A stretch of 29,988 nucleotides of DNA from UM-FILTER-42-9 sp038063775 (GCA_038063775.1 JBBTUK010000021.1:1-29988); one strand, 5' to 3'. Numbered from the stretch's first letter, positions 21,831-29,962 are shown. Notes: generated from the sequence alone by a model not told the origin. Numbers and translations are program-made.

Positions 21831-22722
21831 ATGTCAGCTCATCCACTTTCTAAAATTACAATAGGTATTCCGGCGTATAATGAGGCCGCTAATATCAAGC
21901 ATCTTCTTTTGGCGCTGCTCAAACAAAATACCACTGGTTTTATATTGCATGAAATTATTGTGATCTCTGATGGAAGCACGGATGATACGGTAAAAATTGC
22001 ACGTTCAATAACTAACTCGCGTATTCATGTTTTTGAATTTACTCAACGAGAAGGACAACAAAAACGCCAGAACCAAATACTCGCGCAATATACGGGAGAT
22101 ATTATTGTATTTATTGAAGCTGATACATTGCCAGCATCGGTTGATACCTTAAAGCATCTCGTCGAACCGCTCCTAATATTGCATAGTGATGATAAACTTA
22201 TGATGACCATTGGAAATCCTTATTATCTTACACCTCGAAATTTTTTTTAAAAAATGGAAGAATAGTGAAAATATATACATGTGTGTTGGACATGCAGCTA
22301 AAGCATTCAAGCGTCCATTTGCGCAGAGGTTTAGTTGGCCCATTGATGCTCCGGAGGATGCATATACATATCCTCGTCTAAAAGAATTTGGTTATAGTAT
22401 GTTTTTTTGCAAAAGAGCTATCTTTAAAGCGAGGCATGTGACAAATATGCAAGAGCGTATGCGACGCGTCATCAAGTTTATTCATGGAAAACAAATACTT
22501 TTAAAATATTTTCGAAAAGACTTCTTAAAACAAGAATACAATATACCATCATTAGTTGTAGTGAAAGTTATTCTTAAATTTCTCCGCAAGAAGCCGGTCT
22601 GGGTCATTCTATATAGTATGGAGATTTGCATAAATAGATTATTTGTTATTTTTTATAATTATTCTTATTTGCGATATACCCCAACTATTTCATCAAAGAA
22701 TCTTCATTCGGAATCCTCGTAA
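21831..22722 (+). pseudogene. Family 2 glycosyltransferase, tandem paralogue 4, split by a frameshift
   Basis: The first frame (21831-22250) gives the N-terminal half: ITIGIPAYNEAANI, VISDGSTDDT, and FIEADTLP as the DxD-like site. It stops at TAA 22248-22250, within the tract T8A6 (22241-22254). The other half continues in the +1 frame to TAG at 22720-22722, with ENIYMCVGHAAKAFKRPF, DAPEDAYTYPRL and the family C-terminal tail. Deleting one T would give a single protein of about 297 residues, the size of its neighbours. It could be a true pseudogene, a sequencing or assembly indel, a phase-variable gene, or a case of transcript slippage on T8A6. AGGA at 21822-21825 precedes the ATG. The gene is strongly AT-rich (12 G+C of 60 bases in 22621-22680). 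Confidence 0.85.
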
Positions 22723-22741
22723 AAAGTTTATTTACTAAATT

Positions 22742-24343
22742 ATGATGTGTATGAAATATAATATTTTAAAAAAAGAATGGGTGCTCTTGGCAATTTTTGG
22801 AATAAGCATTATGGCAGTGCTTTTTTCAAGCACGCGCGGATTTCCGGGAAATCCAACAGTTGAAGATCTAAATACTATTCAGTGGAGAGCTGATGGTCCG
22901 CTCGAACTTTCTCCGGAACGAGGACGGTTCGCGCTGATGTATTCTGTGGTTGAGGATAAGTCTCTACAATTTTCTCTTCCACTAGCTCGTTTTGTCACGC
23001 CAGACTTGGGTATCAACCCAAAAGGGGAGTATGTTTCTCTCTTTGCTCCTGGTGTTTCGTTTTTGGCTATTCCCGGCTATGTTATTGGTCGGTATCTTGG
23101 AGCATCTCAAGTGGGTGCTTTTGCGACAAGCGCCTTGTTTGCTTTGATGAATCTTTTTTTGATTTATGCGATTGTGAAACGGCTTGGCGGTAACGCTGTT
23201 ACGGGACTACTTGGCGGAATGGTTTTTGTGTTTGCGACACCTGCCTTTGCATATGCTACAACTTTGTATCAGCATCATATTTCAACATTTATTTTGTTGC
23301 TGAGTATTTATACTTTGATTCGCTGGAATAATTTTTGGTCGCTTGCGTTGATATGGTTTTTGTTTGCTTTGTCCGTAGTAGTTGATAATCCAAATCTTTT
23401 CTTTATGTTGCCTGTTAGCATAGTGGCGCTTGGGCGCATTGTGTGGATAGAATCGGATGTGAAAAATGTAGCTGTGCGGATACGCCTTCTCAGAATACTT
23501 ACTTTTTTTGGAATGGTTTTGCCAATACTTTTTTTCTTGTGGTTTAATCAAACTTCACACGGGAATCCATTAAAATTATCTGGAACTCTTCCGAAAGTCG
23601 CTGCTATTGATGTCAATGGAAATCCGACTCAATCTGAATTAGCACAGTCATTGAATCTTGGAGAGCAAAAACCTGAGCGTGAAAAAACAGCAGTCAATTT
23701 TTTCCGTACACGCAATCTCCTCTCCGGATTTTTTATTCATTTTATGAGTCCTGATCGTGGAATAATCTCTTTTACACCCGTAATATTGTTGGGCATATGG
23801 GGCTTAGTGCTTGTGTGTCGTCAGTATGCAAAATGGGGAGCGCTTTTGATTGCTATTATTTTGACCAATGTTTTGCTCTATTCAATGTGGGGGGATCCCT
23901 GGGGTGGTTGGGCATTTGGTTCACGCTATTTGATTCCTGCTTATGCGTTGCTTTCTATCGGTATTGGTGTATTGCTGCATCAGTGGCGAAAATCCATACT
24001 TGTTTCTTTGGTTTTCTTTGTGTTGTTTTTCGGAAGTGTTGCGATAAACACGCTTGGCGCATTGACATCCAATGCCAACCCTCCCCAAGTAGAAGTTCTT
24101 GGAATTGAGAGGCTATCTGGACACGAGGAAAAATATACCTTTATGCGTAACTGGCAATATTTGCAAACAAGCGGATCGAAATCATTTATGTATCAAGCAT
24201 GGGCGCATCGTTATGTTTCACCTGTTGAATATTATAGTATCCTTGTGGGTATCATTGTGATTGCGGGAGAAATTTTGTTACTCTATGCTACGAAAAAGAG
24301 TACATCCAAGATAAATCCTCGCGCTAATGATCAAAAAATATGA
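22742..24343 (+). CDS. Multi-pass membrane protein, GT-C glycosyltransferase-like
   Basis: 533 residues with about ten to twelve membrane segments, the first at about 14-33. A large outward loop follows (about 40-110), then regularly spaced hydrophobic helices from about 115 to 260 and 335 to 440. A soluble loop lies between 280 and 330, and there is a last helix near 505-520. It has the overall build of lipid-linked-sugar-dependent GT-C enzymes. The first loop carries several acidic residues (VEDLNTIQW, PERGRF), but I cannot name a firm catalytic Asp. MWGDPWGGWAFGSRYLIPAYAL is a notable conserved-looking outer segment. ATG 22742 has no Shine-Dalgarno, and ATG 22751 is an alternative. Its stop overlaps the next start by four bases. 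Confidence 0.72.
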   Translation: MMCMKYNILKKEWVLLAIFGISIMAVLFSSTRGFPGNPTVEDLNTIQWRADGPLELSPERGRFALMYSVVEDKSLQFSLPLARFVTPDLGINPKGEYVSLFAPGVSFLAIPGYVIGRYLGASQVGAFATSALFALMNLFLIYAIVKRLGGNAVTGLLGGMVFVFATPAFAYATTLYQHHISTFILLLSIYTLIRWNNFWSLALIWFLFALSVVVDNPNLFFMLPVSIVALGRIVWIESDVKNVAVRIRLLRILTFFGMVLPILFFLWFNQTSHGNPLKLSGTLPKVAAIDVNGNPTQSELAQSLNLGEQKPEREKTAVNFFRTRNLLSGFFIHFMSPDRGIISFTPVILLGIWGLVLVCRQYAKWGALLIAIILTNVLLYSMWGDPWGGWAFGSRYLIPAYALLSIGIGVLLHQWRKSILVSLVFFVLFFGSVAINTLGALTSNANPPQVEVLGIERLSGHEEKYTFMRNWQYLQTSGSKSFMYQAWAHRYVSPVEYYSILVGIIVIAGEILLLYATKKSTSKINPRANDQKI

Positions 24344-25956
24344 GATTGCATATTTCACAAGATTGGTTTGTAAAAACAAGATTGTTTTTTGAGCGATGGA
24401 GCGTGTTAATGCTTACAATTATTCTTTCTGCTATCTCAATTGCCACCTTTATTTATTACCTGCATAACGGTCTTGGTATTGCCTACAATGATGCCCGTTC
24501 GCATTTGGATATCGGTCGGCGCGTAGTGGAGGGATTGAACACGGGCGTGGCGCAGCTGGGCAGCGTGTGGCTGCCGCTTACGCACTTATTGATGGCTGCT
24601 ACTATTTGGAATGATTTTATGTGGCACTCCGGTTTGGCGGGGGCGATTCAGTCAATGATCGCTTTCGTATCAATCGGAGTGTTGATCTATTTGTTTTTGC
24701 GGGAAGTGGGGGTCGGCTTGCTGGCGCGCTTTGTGGGGGTGGCGGTTTTTGTCGCCAATATAAACATTCTCTATTTACAATCCACCGCTATGACTGAGCT
24801 GATGCTCATCGGAACTATGACAGCGGGAGCGTATTATTTATTGCGTTGGTATAAAACGGAAGAATTATTTTATTTTGTTGCCAGCGCGTTCTGGATCATG
24901 CTTTCCACTCTTGTGCGCTATGATGGCTGGTTTCTGTTCTTTTTTGCAACGCTTTTGGTGTTGGTTCATACCTGGCGCAAATATGGCTGGAAAGTAACCG
25001 AGGGCCGGGTCATTTTATTTTGCACTTTGGGTGGATTTGGAATCGCTGGTTGGTTCATGTGGAACCTTTTGATTTTTGGGGATCCGCTTTATTTTGCTTT
25101 TGGTCCGTATGCTGCTTACACGCAACAAGATCAGCTTTCTGGCGCGGGGGTATTACCGACTAAATTCAATTGGTATCAGTCCGCGCGTATCTATTGGTAT
25201 GCTTTGGCTTATGACTCCGGGGCGTTTACGCTTATACTTGGTATGCTTGGTGCGGTGGCGCTGTGGACAAACCGCAAAGTGAACTCCGTTGTCCGTGTGG
25301 CTTCAGTGGTGCTCGTTGCTCCGTGGCTTTTCAATATTTTAGCGCTGTATCTCGGGCATTCCGTGCTCTTCATCCAAGGATTGTCCGGCGACACCTGGTT
25401 CAATGTGCGTTATGGTGTTATGATGATGCCGTCACTGGCCATTTTTGTGGGTTATCTGGTACATCGCGCCAGGGGATTGAGAGTGGTCATCATCGGGCTT
25501 TTGCTGTTTGTCACTTTCTTCCAGTTTTCCAGCTCGGACGCGGCCACCATTGATGACGCCCGGGTTGGTTCCAGCCAAAAGAATGTGACGGAAGTCTCCG
25601 GCTGGCTGAATGAGAATGCAAAAAATGTTCCGGGGTTTATCCTGATTTCAGCGGCTTCGCATGATTCAGTCATTTTTTCTTCCGGACTGCCGATGAAAAA
25701 ATTCATCAATGAAGGATCAGGGACATATTATAACGCGGCGATTGACGCTCCCGATCGCTGGGCGCGCTGGATTGTTGTCAGGAGCTATTCGGATGATGAT
25801 TCCACCTGGAGGCTTTTGAAGGACAATCCGGGATTCACCGAGCGGTTTGATTTGGTGAATCATTATCCTTTCGCGGATATTTACCGCTTGCAAGATAAAT
25901 ATCTGCCGGAGCTGAATACGAAACCGTCTCTCAATCCCAAGGTCAGGAAAAAATAG
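24340..25956 (+). CDS. Multi-pass GT-C family glycosyltransferase (PMT/GT39-like)
   Basis: 538 residues with about ten to eleven membrane segments. After the first helix comes an outer loop with YNDARSHLDIGRRVVEGL (about residues 49-66), carrying an acidic D-A-R site typical of the first loop of GT-C enzymes. LGSVWLPLTHLLM and STLVRYDGWF follow. The C-terminal about 120 residues (about 405-538) form a soluble domain with SGWLNENAKNVPGF and no membrane segment. It probably transfers a sugar from a polyprenyl-phosphate donor on the outer side of the membrane. The ATGA overlap with the gene before it implies the two are produced together. The two GT-C-like proteins may add different sugars. Confidence 0.8.
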   Translation: MRLHISQDWFVKTRLFFERWSVLMLTIILSAISIATFIYYLHNGLGIAYNDARSHLDIGRRVVEGLNTGVAQLGSVWLPLTHLLMAATIWNDFMWHSGLAGAIQSMIAFVSIGVLIYLFLREVGVGLLARFVGVAVFVANINILYLQSTAMTELMLIGTMTAGAYYLLRWYKTEELFYFVASAFWIMLSTLVRYDGWFLFFFATLLVLVHTWRKYGWKVTEGRVILFCTLGGFGIAGWFMWNLLIFGDPLYFAFGPYAAYTQQDQLSGAGVLPTKFNWYQSARIYWYALAYDSGAFTLILGMLGAVALWTNRKVNSVVRVASVVLVAPWLFNILALYLGHSVLFIQGLSGDTWFNVRYGVMMMPSLAIFVGYLVHRARGLRVVIIGLLLFVTFFQFSSSDAATIDDARVGSSQKNVTEVSGWLNENAKNVPGFILISAASHDSVIFSSGLPMKKFINEGSGTYYNAAIDAPDRWARWIVVRSYSDDDSTWRLLKDNPGFTERFDLVNHYPFADIYRLQDKYLPELNTKPSLNPKVRKK

Positions 25957-25957
25957 T

Positions 25958-27223
25958 ATGAAAAAAACAGTCTTTTTTTTATTCGTTATAGGAGCAATTT
26001 TTGTCCCACTCTATTTTTGGCTGGTTCCAAAGATTCCGAAAAACAGGCCAATCATCATTTATTCTCAGCCCGCAAGAAATTCTTGGGAAGTTCAATCGGT
26101 GGATACGATGAAATATTCGCGTGATGTGGCGGCGGAAAAACTATACAACACCAGCTTTGACGCGGAAATCGAACGCCAGGTCAGGGCGATTGCCAAAACG
26201 GGAGCGACGCACGTGGCAATCGGCACGCCATATGATGAAAAATTCTTCCCATATCTCCAAAGATGGGTGGATATGGCCCGTCAATATAATTTGAATGTCT
26301 GGTTTCGCGGCAATTGGTCTGGCTGGGAAGGCTGGTTTGACTTTCAAAAGAATATAACTCGGGCCGAGCATATTCAAAAAACGCAGGATTTTATTCTCAA
26401 ACATCCGAATATTTTTTCTGATGGAGACATCTTTTCTGCTTGCCCGGAGTGCGAAAATGGCGGTCCAGGAGACCCGCGTTTAAACGGCGATGTTTCCGGG
26501 CACAGAAAATTTCTGCTGGATGAATATGTAACTGCCAAAAACGCGTTCAAAACCATAGGGAAAAATGTAAAAGCGAATTATTTTTCGATGAATGGCGATG
26601 TCGCGCGACTGGTAATGAACAAAGAAACAACGCAAGCGCTGGACGGCATTGTGGTGGTTGACCACTATGTGGCTACGCCGGAAAAATTGGCAAAGGACAT
26701 TCAGAACATAGCCAACACAAGCGGCGGTCGAGTGGTGTTGGGCGAGTGGGGGGTAGCTATTCCCGATATTCATGGGGCGATGAGCGAAGAAGCGCGGGCG
26801 CAATGGGTGGAAAAGGCTCTCGCGGCCATGCGGCCGCTTGGCAAAGAACTGGCCGGCATGAATTATTGGCTGGCGGTGGGAGGTAGCACGGAACTTTGGC
26901 ATCAAGGAAATGAAACATCCAAAGTTTCGGAAGTTCTGCAAAAATATTATAAGACGCAAGTGATTTATGGCAACGTAGCTGATGAACTGAATCAACCTAT
27001 TAAGGGAGCAAAGGTTTCATTGGGCAGCGAGAGCGCTCTTTCTGATGAGGAGGGTTATTTTGAATGGCGCGGCTTAGAAAAAGTACAGCCAATCCATATT
27101 ATGGCGGACGGATATATCGCAAAAGACATACCAGTCACAGATTCTTTCCAAAATGTAGTTTTGGTTAAAGAAAATCCAGATTTTGCTTTTAAAATATTTC
27201 TCTGGCTAAAAAAAATCAGATAA
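25958..27223 (+). CDS. Secreted or anchored glycoside-hydrolase-like protein with a carboxypeptidase-regulatory-like domain
   Basis: 421 residues. An N-terminal anchor (about 4-23) leads to a TIM-barrel-like region at about 40-325. It has ATHVAIGTPYDE and YNLNVWFRGNWSGWEGWF. FSACPECENG offers E164/E166 as candidate acid/base, and VVLGEWGV offers E263 as candidate nucleophile near the end of a strand, like clan GH-A enzymes (GH5 style). A small beta-sandwich (about 335-405), IYGNVADELNQPIKGAKVSLG and SDEEGYFEWRG, matches the carboxypeptidase regulatory-like fold. A last hydrophobic stretch sits at the C-terminus. The likely role is trimming or remodelling of the surface glycan made by the cluster. 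The family is not firmly recognised. Confidence 0.7.
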   Translation: MKKTVFFLFVIGAIFVPLYFWLVPKIPKNRPIIIYSQPARNSWEVQSVDTMKYSRDVAAEKLYNTSFDAEIERQVRAIAKTGATHVAIGTPYDEKFFPYLQRWVDMARQYNLNVWFRGNWSGWEGWFDFQKNITRAEHIQKTQDFILKHPNIFSDGDIFSACPECENGGPGDPRLNGDVSGHRKFLLDEYVTAKNAFKTIGKNVKANYFSMNGDVARLVMNKETTQALDGIVVVDHYVATPEKLAKDIQNIANTSGGRVVLGEWGVAIPDIHGAMSEEARAQWVEKALAAMRPLGKELAGMNYWLAVGGSTELWHQGNETSKVSEVLQKYYKTQVIYGNVADELNQPIKGAKVSLGSESALSDEEGYFEWRGLEKVQPIHIMADGYIAKDIPVTDSFQNVVLVKENPDFAFKIFLWLKKIR

Positions 27224-27318
27224 AAAAGTAAAATATTATGTCATTAAATTATGGCGGCGTCATCGCGGAGCAGGTGAAATAGGGCGCTTATCCCTCAACT
27301 ATTTAAATAATAATAGGC

Positions 27319-27846
27319 ATGTTGTCACCCAAGCAAAAATTCATCAAAAGAATAGCTTTGCCGCTGGCATTGTTTATTTTCTTTTTGCTTTTCGTAACGG
27401 ATCTTTTTTTCGTTCCATTGGCCAACTCCAGCACGATCAAATTTTTCGGTCCGAAAGACACAAGTATCTCCAGGGACTTGAGTCCCAGGATCGATTCGGA
27501 AGCGGCCATGGTGGTGAAGGAGAATAACCAAACCTTACCGCTTTGCACCACCCTTCCTGGGGAGCTGTGGATCTTTCTTCTGGCGGCTTATCTTTTTCTC
27601 TTACTTTTCAATTTATTTTATGATTTTGAAAAATCTAACAATATCCACTGGTTTTGGGAAAGCTTATACACCTTGCTGGCCCTTTGGGGCTGGTATATTT
27701 GGGACAGCTGCCACCTGAATCTTTGGTTCCCGCTTTATATCCTGAAGCTCGGAATCATTGTATATTTAGTTTATCTCTATTTGTATTACAAAAAAAAGGA
27801 AATTCAGCCGCTTTCGGATGAAGACTTGGAAAATTTTGAAGCCTAG
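27319..27846 (+). CDS. Small membrane protein of unknown function
   Basis: 175 residues with about four hydrophobic segments: 14-33, 83-102, 113-130 and 136-157. A polar outer loop (about 35-80) and a short acidic C-terminal tail (LSDEDLENFEA) complete it. WGWYIWDSCHLNLWFPLYI is Trp-rich. I recognise no family or catalytic motif. It lies 95 bp after the glycan cluster, in which no terminator is obvious, and 14 bp before the small Cys-rich genes, so it may share their transcript. Confidence 0.7.
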   Translation: MLSPKQKFIKRIALPLALFIFFLLFVTDLFFVPLANSSTIKFFGPKDTSISRDLSPRIDSEAAMVVKENNQTLPLCTTLPGELWIFLLAAYLFLLLFNLFYDFEKSNNIHWFWESLYTLLALWGWYIWDSCHLNLWFPLYILKLGIIVYLVYLYLYYKKKEIQPLSDEDLENFEA

Positions 27847-27860
27847 AAAGGAGGCAGCGC

Positions 27861-28193
27861 ATGGGAAGAATCGTAATCGTGATGGAGGAAGTATGTGGAG
27901 ATTGCCGGGTTCCGATGGGAGAAGATGGATACGAAACGGATGACCTTTTTTCGGACTCAAGCTTGGAAGGCAGCGCGGTGAAGCGGAGAACGAAAATAAA
28001 ACGCTGCAAAAAATGCCAACCTGCCTTTGAGGAAAAAATTGAGAAGCTGAAGAAAGCAGGGCTGGTGAAGGTAATCCCTTTCGGCGTCAGCGGCCGGGTT
28101 ACGAAAGACCGGCTAAGTACCATGAGGGATTTTCCCGGCCGAGAAAAAAACAGAGCAAAAAAGGAGGAGGTGGCGCATGGTAACAGTCACTAA
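27861..28193 (+). CDS. Small Cys-rich protein, putative zinc finger (1 of 3)
   Basis: 110 residues. Two Cys pairs, CGDC (12-15) and CKKC (49-52), would suit one zinc site. Between them lies an acidic stretch (EDGYETDDLFSDSS). The C-terminal half is basic (EKIEKLKKAGLVKV, then REKNRAKK). A strong Shine-Dalgarno AAAGGAGG (27847-27854) precedes the ATG by six bases. The 3' end overlaps the next gene by 17 bp. No family is recognised; nucleic-acid binding is possible from the basic tail and zinc site, as inference. Confidence 0.72.
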   Translation: MGRIVIVMEEVCGDCRVPMGEDGYETDDLFSDSSLEGSAVKRRTKIKRCKKCQPAFEEKIEKLKKAGLVKVIPFGVSGRVTKDRLSTMRDFPGREKNRAKKEEVAHGNSH

Positions 28194-28455
28194 GTATTGT
28201 CCGATTCACGAAAAAAGGCCGGAAAGACCGATGAACCAAAATCCGATGAACCTAAGAGTTTCCATCCCGGAGATCTGCCTTTCCTGCCAAGCTTTGAATA
28301 GTACGCTGATCGCGGAAATCAGGGCAGTCGGAAAAGTGAGGGTGTGTGCTCCCGGAAAGAGCGGTCTGGACGGGAAAGACCAGCAAAAATCTTTGTTCAA
28401 TCCGCACCGCATAAAAAAAGCGAAGGCCAATCGCTCCAAGAGCCAGCCGCCCTAG
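28177..28455 (+). CDS. Small Cys/His protein, putative zinc binder (2 of 3)
   Basis: 92 residues. It begins with YCPIHEKRP, then EICLSCQ, so C8, H11 and the C-x-x-C pair could form one zinc site. The C-terminal 30 residues are basic (NPHRIKKAKANRSKSQ). A very strong Shine-Dalgarno, AAGGAGGAGG (28161-28170), precedes the ATG. The gene starts inside the one before it, so the pair is coupled. The stop codon TAG lies within the left arm of the terminator at 28445. Function unknown. Confidence 0.7.
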   Translation: MVTVTKYCPIHEKRPERPMNQNPMNLRVSIPEICLSCQALNSTLIAEIRAVGKVRVCAPGKSGLDGKDQQKSLFNPHRIKKAKANRSKSQPP

Positions 28456-28473
28456 ACACTAGGACGGCTTTTT
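28445..28473 (+). terminator. Rho-independent terminator after the Cys-rich pair
   Basis: AGCCGCCCTAG (28445-28455), loop ACA, CTAGGACGGCT (28459-28469): eleven positions with one mismatch, followed by a T run. It includes the stop codon of the gene before it. Confidence 0.88.
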
Positions 28474-28502
28474 ATTTATTCAAACTTTTCTTTCCACTTT
28501 CT

Positions 28503-28530
28503 TTGGCGGCGAGGATTTTTATGTTAGGAT
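28503..28530 (+). promoter_or_regulatory. Possible promoter of the third small Cys-rich gene
   Basis: TTGGCG (28503-28508), 16 bases, TAGGAT (28525-28530). Both boxes are imperfect, but the site follows a terminator and precedes an ATG by 27 bp. Confidence 0.35.
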
Positions 28531-28557
28531 GGAGATATAAAAATTGAATATACTAAT

Positions 28558-28773
28558 ATGAAACCAAAAGAATATTTTCCAAGACCGCCCGTAGAGGAAC
28601 CATTTCTACCTCCATTTACCAACGCCGTAAAACCCGAAAAGAAAATGGCCAAGCGGATTTGCGCCAAGTGTAAAAAGGTAATGGGGGAAATAGAAGCCGT
28701 GGGCGGAGATGAATCACACGGTCTTTGTCCGGAATGCGCCCAAGAATATTTTTGGAAGCCGGATACCGATTAA
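28558..28773 (+). CDS. Small zinc-ribbon protein (3 of 3)
   Basis: 71 residues. A Pro-rich N-terminus (PRPPVEEPFLPPF) is followed by CAKCKKVMGEIEAVGG and LCPECAQEYF. The two C-x-x-C knuckles about 20 residues apart are a standard zinc-ribbon pattern. Such small proteins often bind nucleic acid or other proteins. It stands apart from the two Cys-rich genes before it by a terminator, so it is expressed separately. No Shine-Dalgarno is clear. Confidence 0.75.
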   Translation: MKPKEYFPRPPVEEPFLPPFTNAVKPEKKMAKRICAKCKKVMGEIEAVGGDESHGLCPECAQEYFWKPDTD

Positions 28774-28841
28774 ACATGGCGAATAAGGGAATTTTTGGTA
28801 AAAAATGGCTTAAACAAGCTCTTTTTTTATTATGGATTGAT

Positions 28842-28909
28842 CCCGCACTAACTTTACACCGGCGGTGAGCCATATGCGACACAAAGTGTCGGTGCAAAGT
28901 TAGTGCGGG
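28842..28909. repeat. Inverted-repeat element 3, right arm next to a -35 box
   Basis: CCCGCACTAACTTTACACC (28842-28860) pairs with GGTGCAAAGTTAGTGCGGG (28891-28909), 18 of 19. Inside are CACC-GGC-GGTG (28857-28867) and GACAC-AAA-GTGTC (28878-28890), a nested layout. The right end GCGGGG runs straight into TTGACA, as ACGGGG does in element 2. Confidence 0.88.
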
Positions 28910-28910
28910 G

Positions 28911-28939
28911 TTGACAACCTTTACCATATCTGATAAGCT
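28911..28939 (+). promoter_or_regulatory. Promoter of the second glucosaminidase-like gene
   Basis: TTGACA (28911-28916), 17 bases, TAAGCT (28934-28939) with a TGA extension. A strong Shine-Dalgarno-like GAGGAGGGG (about 28970-28978) follows, but it lies nearly 30 bases before the ATG at 29005, with no start codon at the usual distance from it. Confidence 0.65.
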
Positions 28940-29004
28940 TAGAAAACGTTTGAAAAACCGAATATCCGAGGAGGGGACGTAATTCTAAGCAAATCTAATC
29001 CTTT

Positions 29005-29739
29005 ATGGGTGACCATTTTCGGCCATATCTGCAAAATCTGAGAGAGAGACTGAAAGAACTATCGAAGAAGGAAAAAAAGAATATAGTTTTAGCAACTGGT
29101 GTCTCCATATTCATTATGGGCGTATTTTTTTTGCCTACGCCAAAGGAAATATCAGGGGCGAAAAATAAGCCTGCTAAAATGCCGATTTCTTTGGACGAAC
29201 TTATACCGGAGAAAAAAATCGGCACTTTTTTTTATAAGGATCCTAAAGAGAGAAAGAAGTCGGAGAATAAAACCGATAAATCCTACGCGTCGGCCAAATC
29301 CGCCAAAGAAGAAACGTTAAACACAAAGCTCGGCGAAAAAGAAGTGGTGACGATGGTAGCGGGCCATCCGATAGCGGAAATGGCGCCTTACATAACTAAA
29401 AGAAATAAGCCGGTCGCTTCGTTTTTGCTGGCCATCGCCAAAAAAGAAAGCAACTGGGGCAAGCGTTCGCCGGTAAAATCCGGACGAGACTGCTACAATT
29501 ATTGGGGTTACCGAGGCGGATACAACATGACCGATTCCGGCTATTCTTGTTTTGACTCGCCGGAACAGGCCGTAAAAGAGGTCGGGGACCGGATAGAAAA
29601 ACTCTTAGGCCAGCAAATCAACACTCCAAGCCGGATGATCGTCTGGAAATGCGGGCGAACTTGCGCCGGGCACGATCCGGCGGGAGTCGCCAAGTGGATT
29701 TCTGACGTGGCGCTGTATTATGGAAAGTTAAATTCATAA
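29005..29739 (+). CDS. Membrane-anchored glucosaminidase-like protein, paralogue of 5113-6174
   Basis: 244 residues. A short charged N-terminus and one membrane segment (about 30-48) are followed by a Lys-rich linker (about 55-118) and a C-terminal domain (about 125-244). It has AIAKKESNWG with candidate catalytic Glu148, then CYNYWGYRG, SCFDSPEQAV and MIVWKCGRTCAG. Each block lines up with the C-terminal domain of the protein at 5113, while the N-terminal parts differ. It lacks the about 135-residue cytoplasmic part of that paralogue. The expected role is cleavage of peptidoglycan or another amino-sugar polymer outside the membrane. An in-frame stop at 28996 fixes the ATG at 29005 as the first possible start. 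Confidence 0.78.
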   Translation: MGDHFRPYLQNLRERLKELSKKEKKNIVLATGVSIFIMGVFFLPTPKEISGAKNKPAKMPISLDELIPEKKIGTFFYKDPKERKKSENKTDKSYASAKSAKEETLNTKLGEKEVVTMVAGHPIAEMAPYITKRNKPVASFLLAIAKKESNWGKRSPVKSGRDCYNYWGYRGGYNMTDSGYSCFDSPEQAVKEVGDRIEKLLGQQINTPSRMIVWKCGRTCAGHDPAGVAKWISDVALYYGKLNS

Positions 29740-29763
29740 CTTTTTTTGACAGCAAAAAAAGTT
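29738..29763. terminator. Perfect AT hairpin at the 3' end of the glucosaminidase-like gene
   Basis: AACTTTTTTT (29738-29747), loop GACAGC, AAAAAAAGTT (29754-29763). All ten pairs are perfect. It overlaps the stop codon. With no GC stem it may work as a weak terminator in either direction or simply as an mRNA end. Confidence 0.45.
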
Positions 29764-29794
29764 ACAAAAAAACTGCCGCGCCGGCTTGTGCTGG

Positions 29795-29880
29795 CCGAAT
29801 TCCTAGTCTTGTTCGCTAAAATTTTAAGGGCCGAGGCGGCCCCAGCAAAATTTTTTAACGCTCGCAAGCCTGGAATTCGG
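29795..29880. repeat. Long imperfect hairpin element in the terminal non-coding DNA
   Basis: Outer stem CCGAATTCC (29795-29803) with GGAATTCGG (29872-29880). Pairing continues inward (CTTG with CAAG, AAAATTTT with itself) to a tip GGGCCG-AGG-CGGCCC (29828-29842). No ORF is supported in 29764-29988. The function is unknown; it may be a dispersed repeat or a structured RNA. Confidence 0.65.
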
Positions 29881-29962
29881 AAACGCACTGCGCTATGCGC
29901 GGATATTACTTTTTGAGAAGTTTATTTTAAAAATAAAAAATATCCTCACTTTTAAAATTAGG

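Noticed and set aside
22210..22722. A separate gene starting at ATG 22210
   Set aside because: Its first residues overlap the out-of-frame end of the GT2 gene and match nothing. From the T8A6 tract on it continues the GT2 family motifs, so it is the second half of one broken gene.
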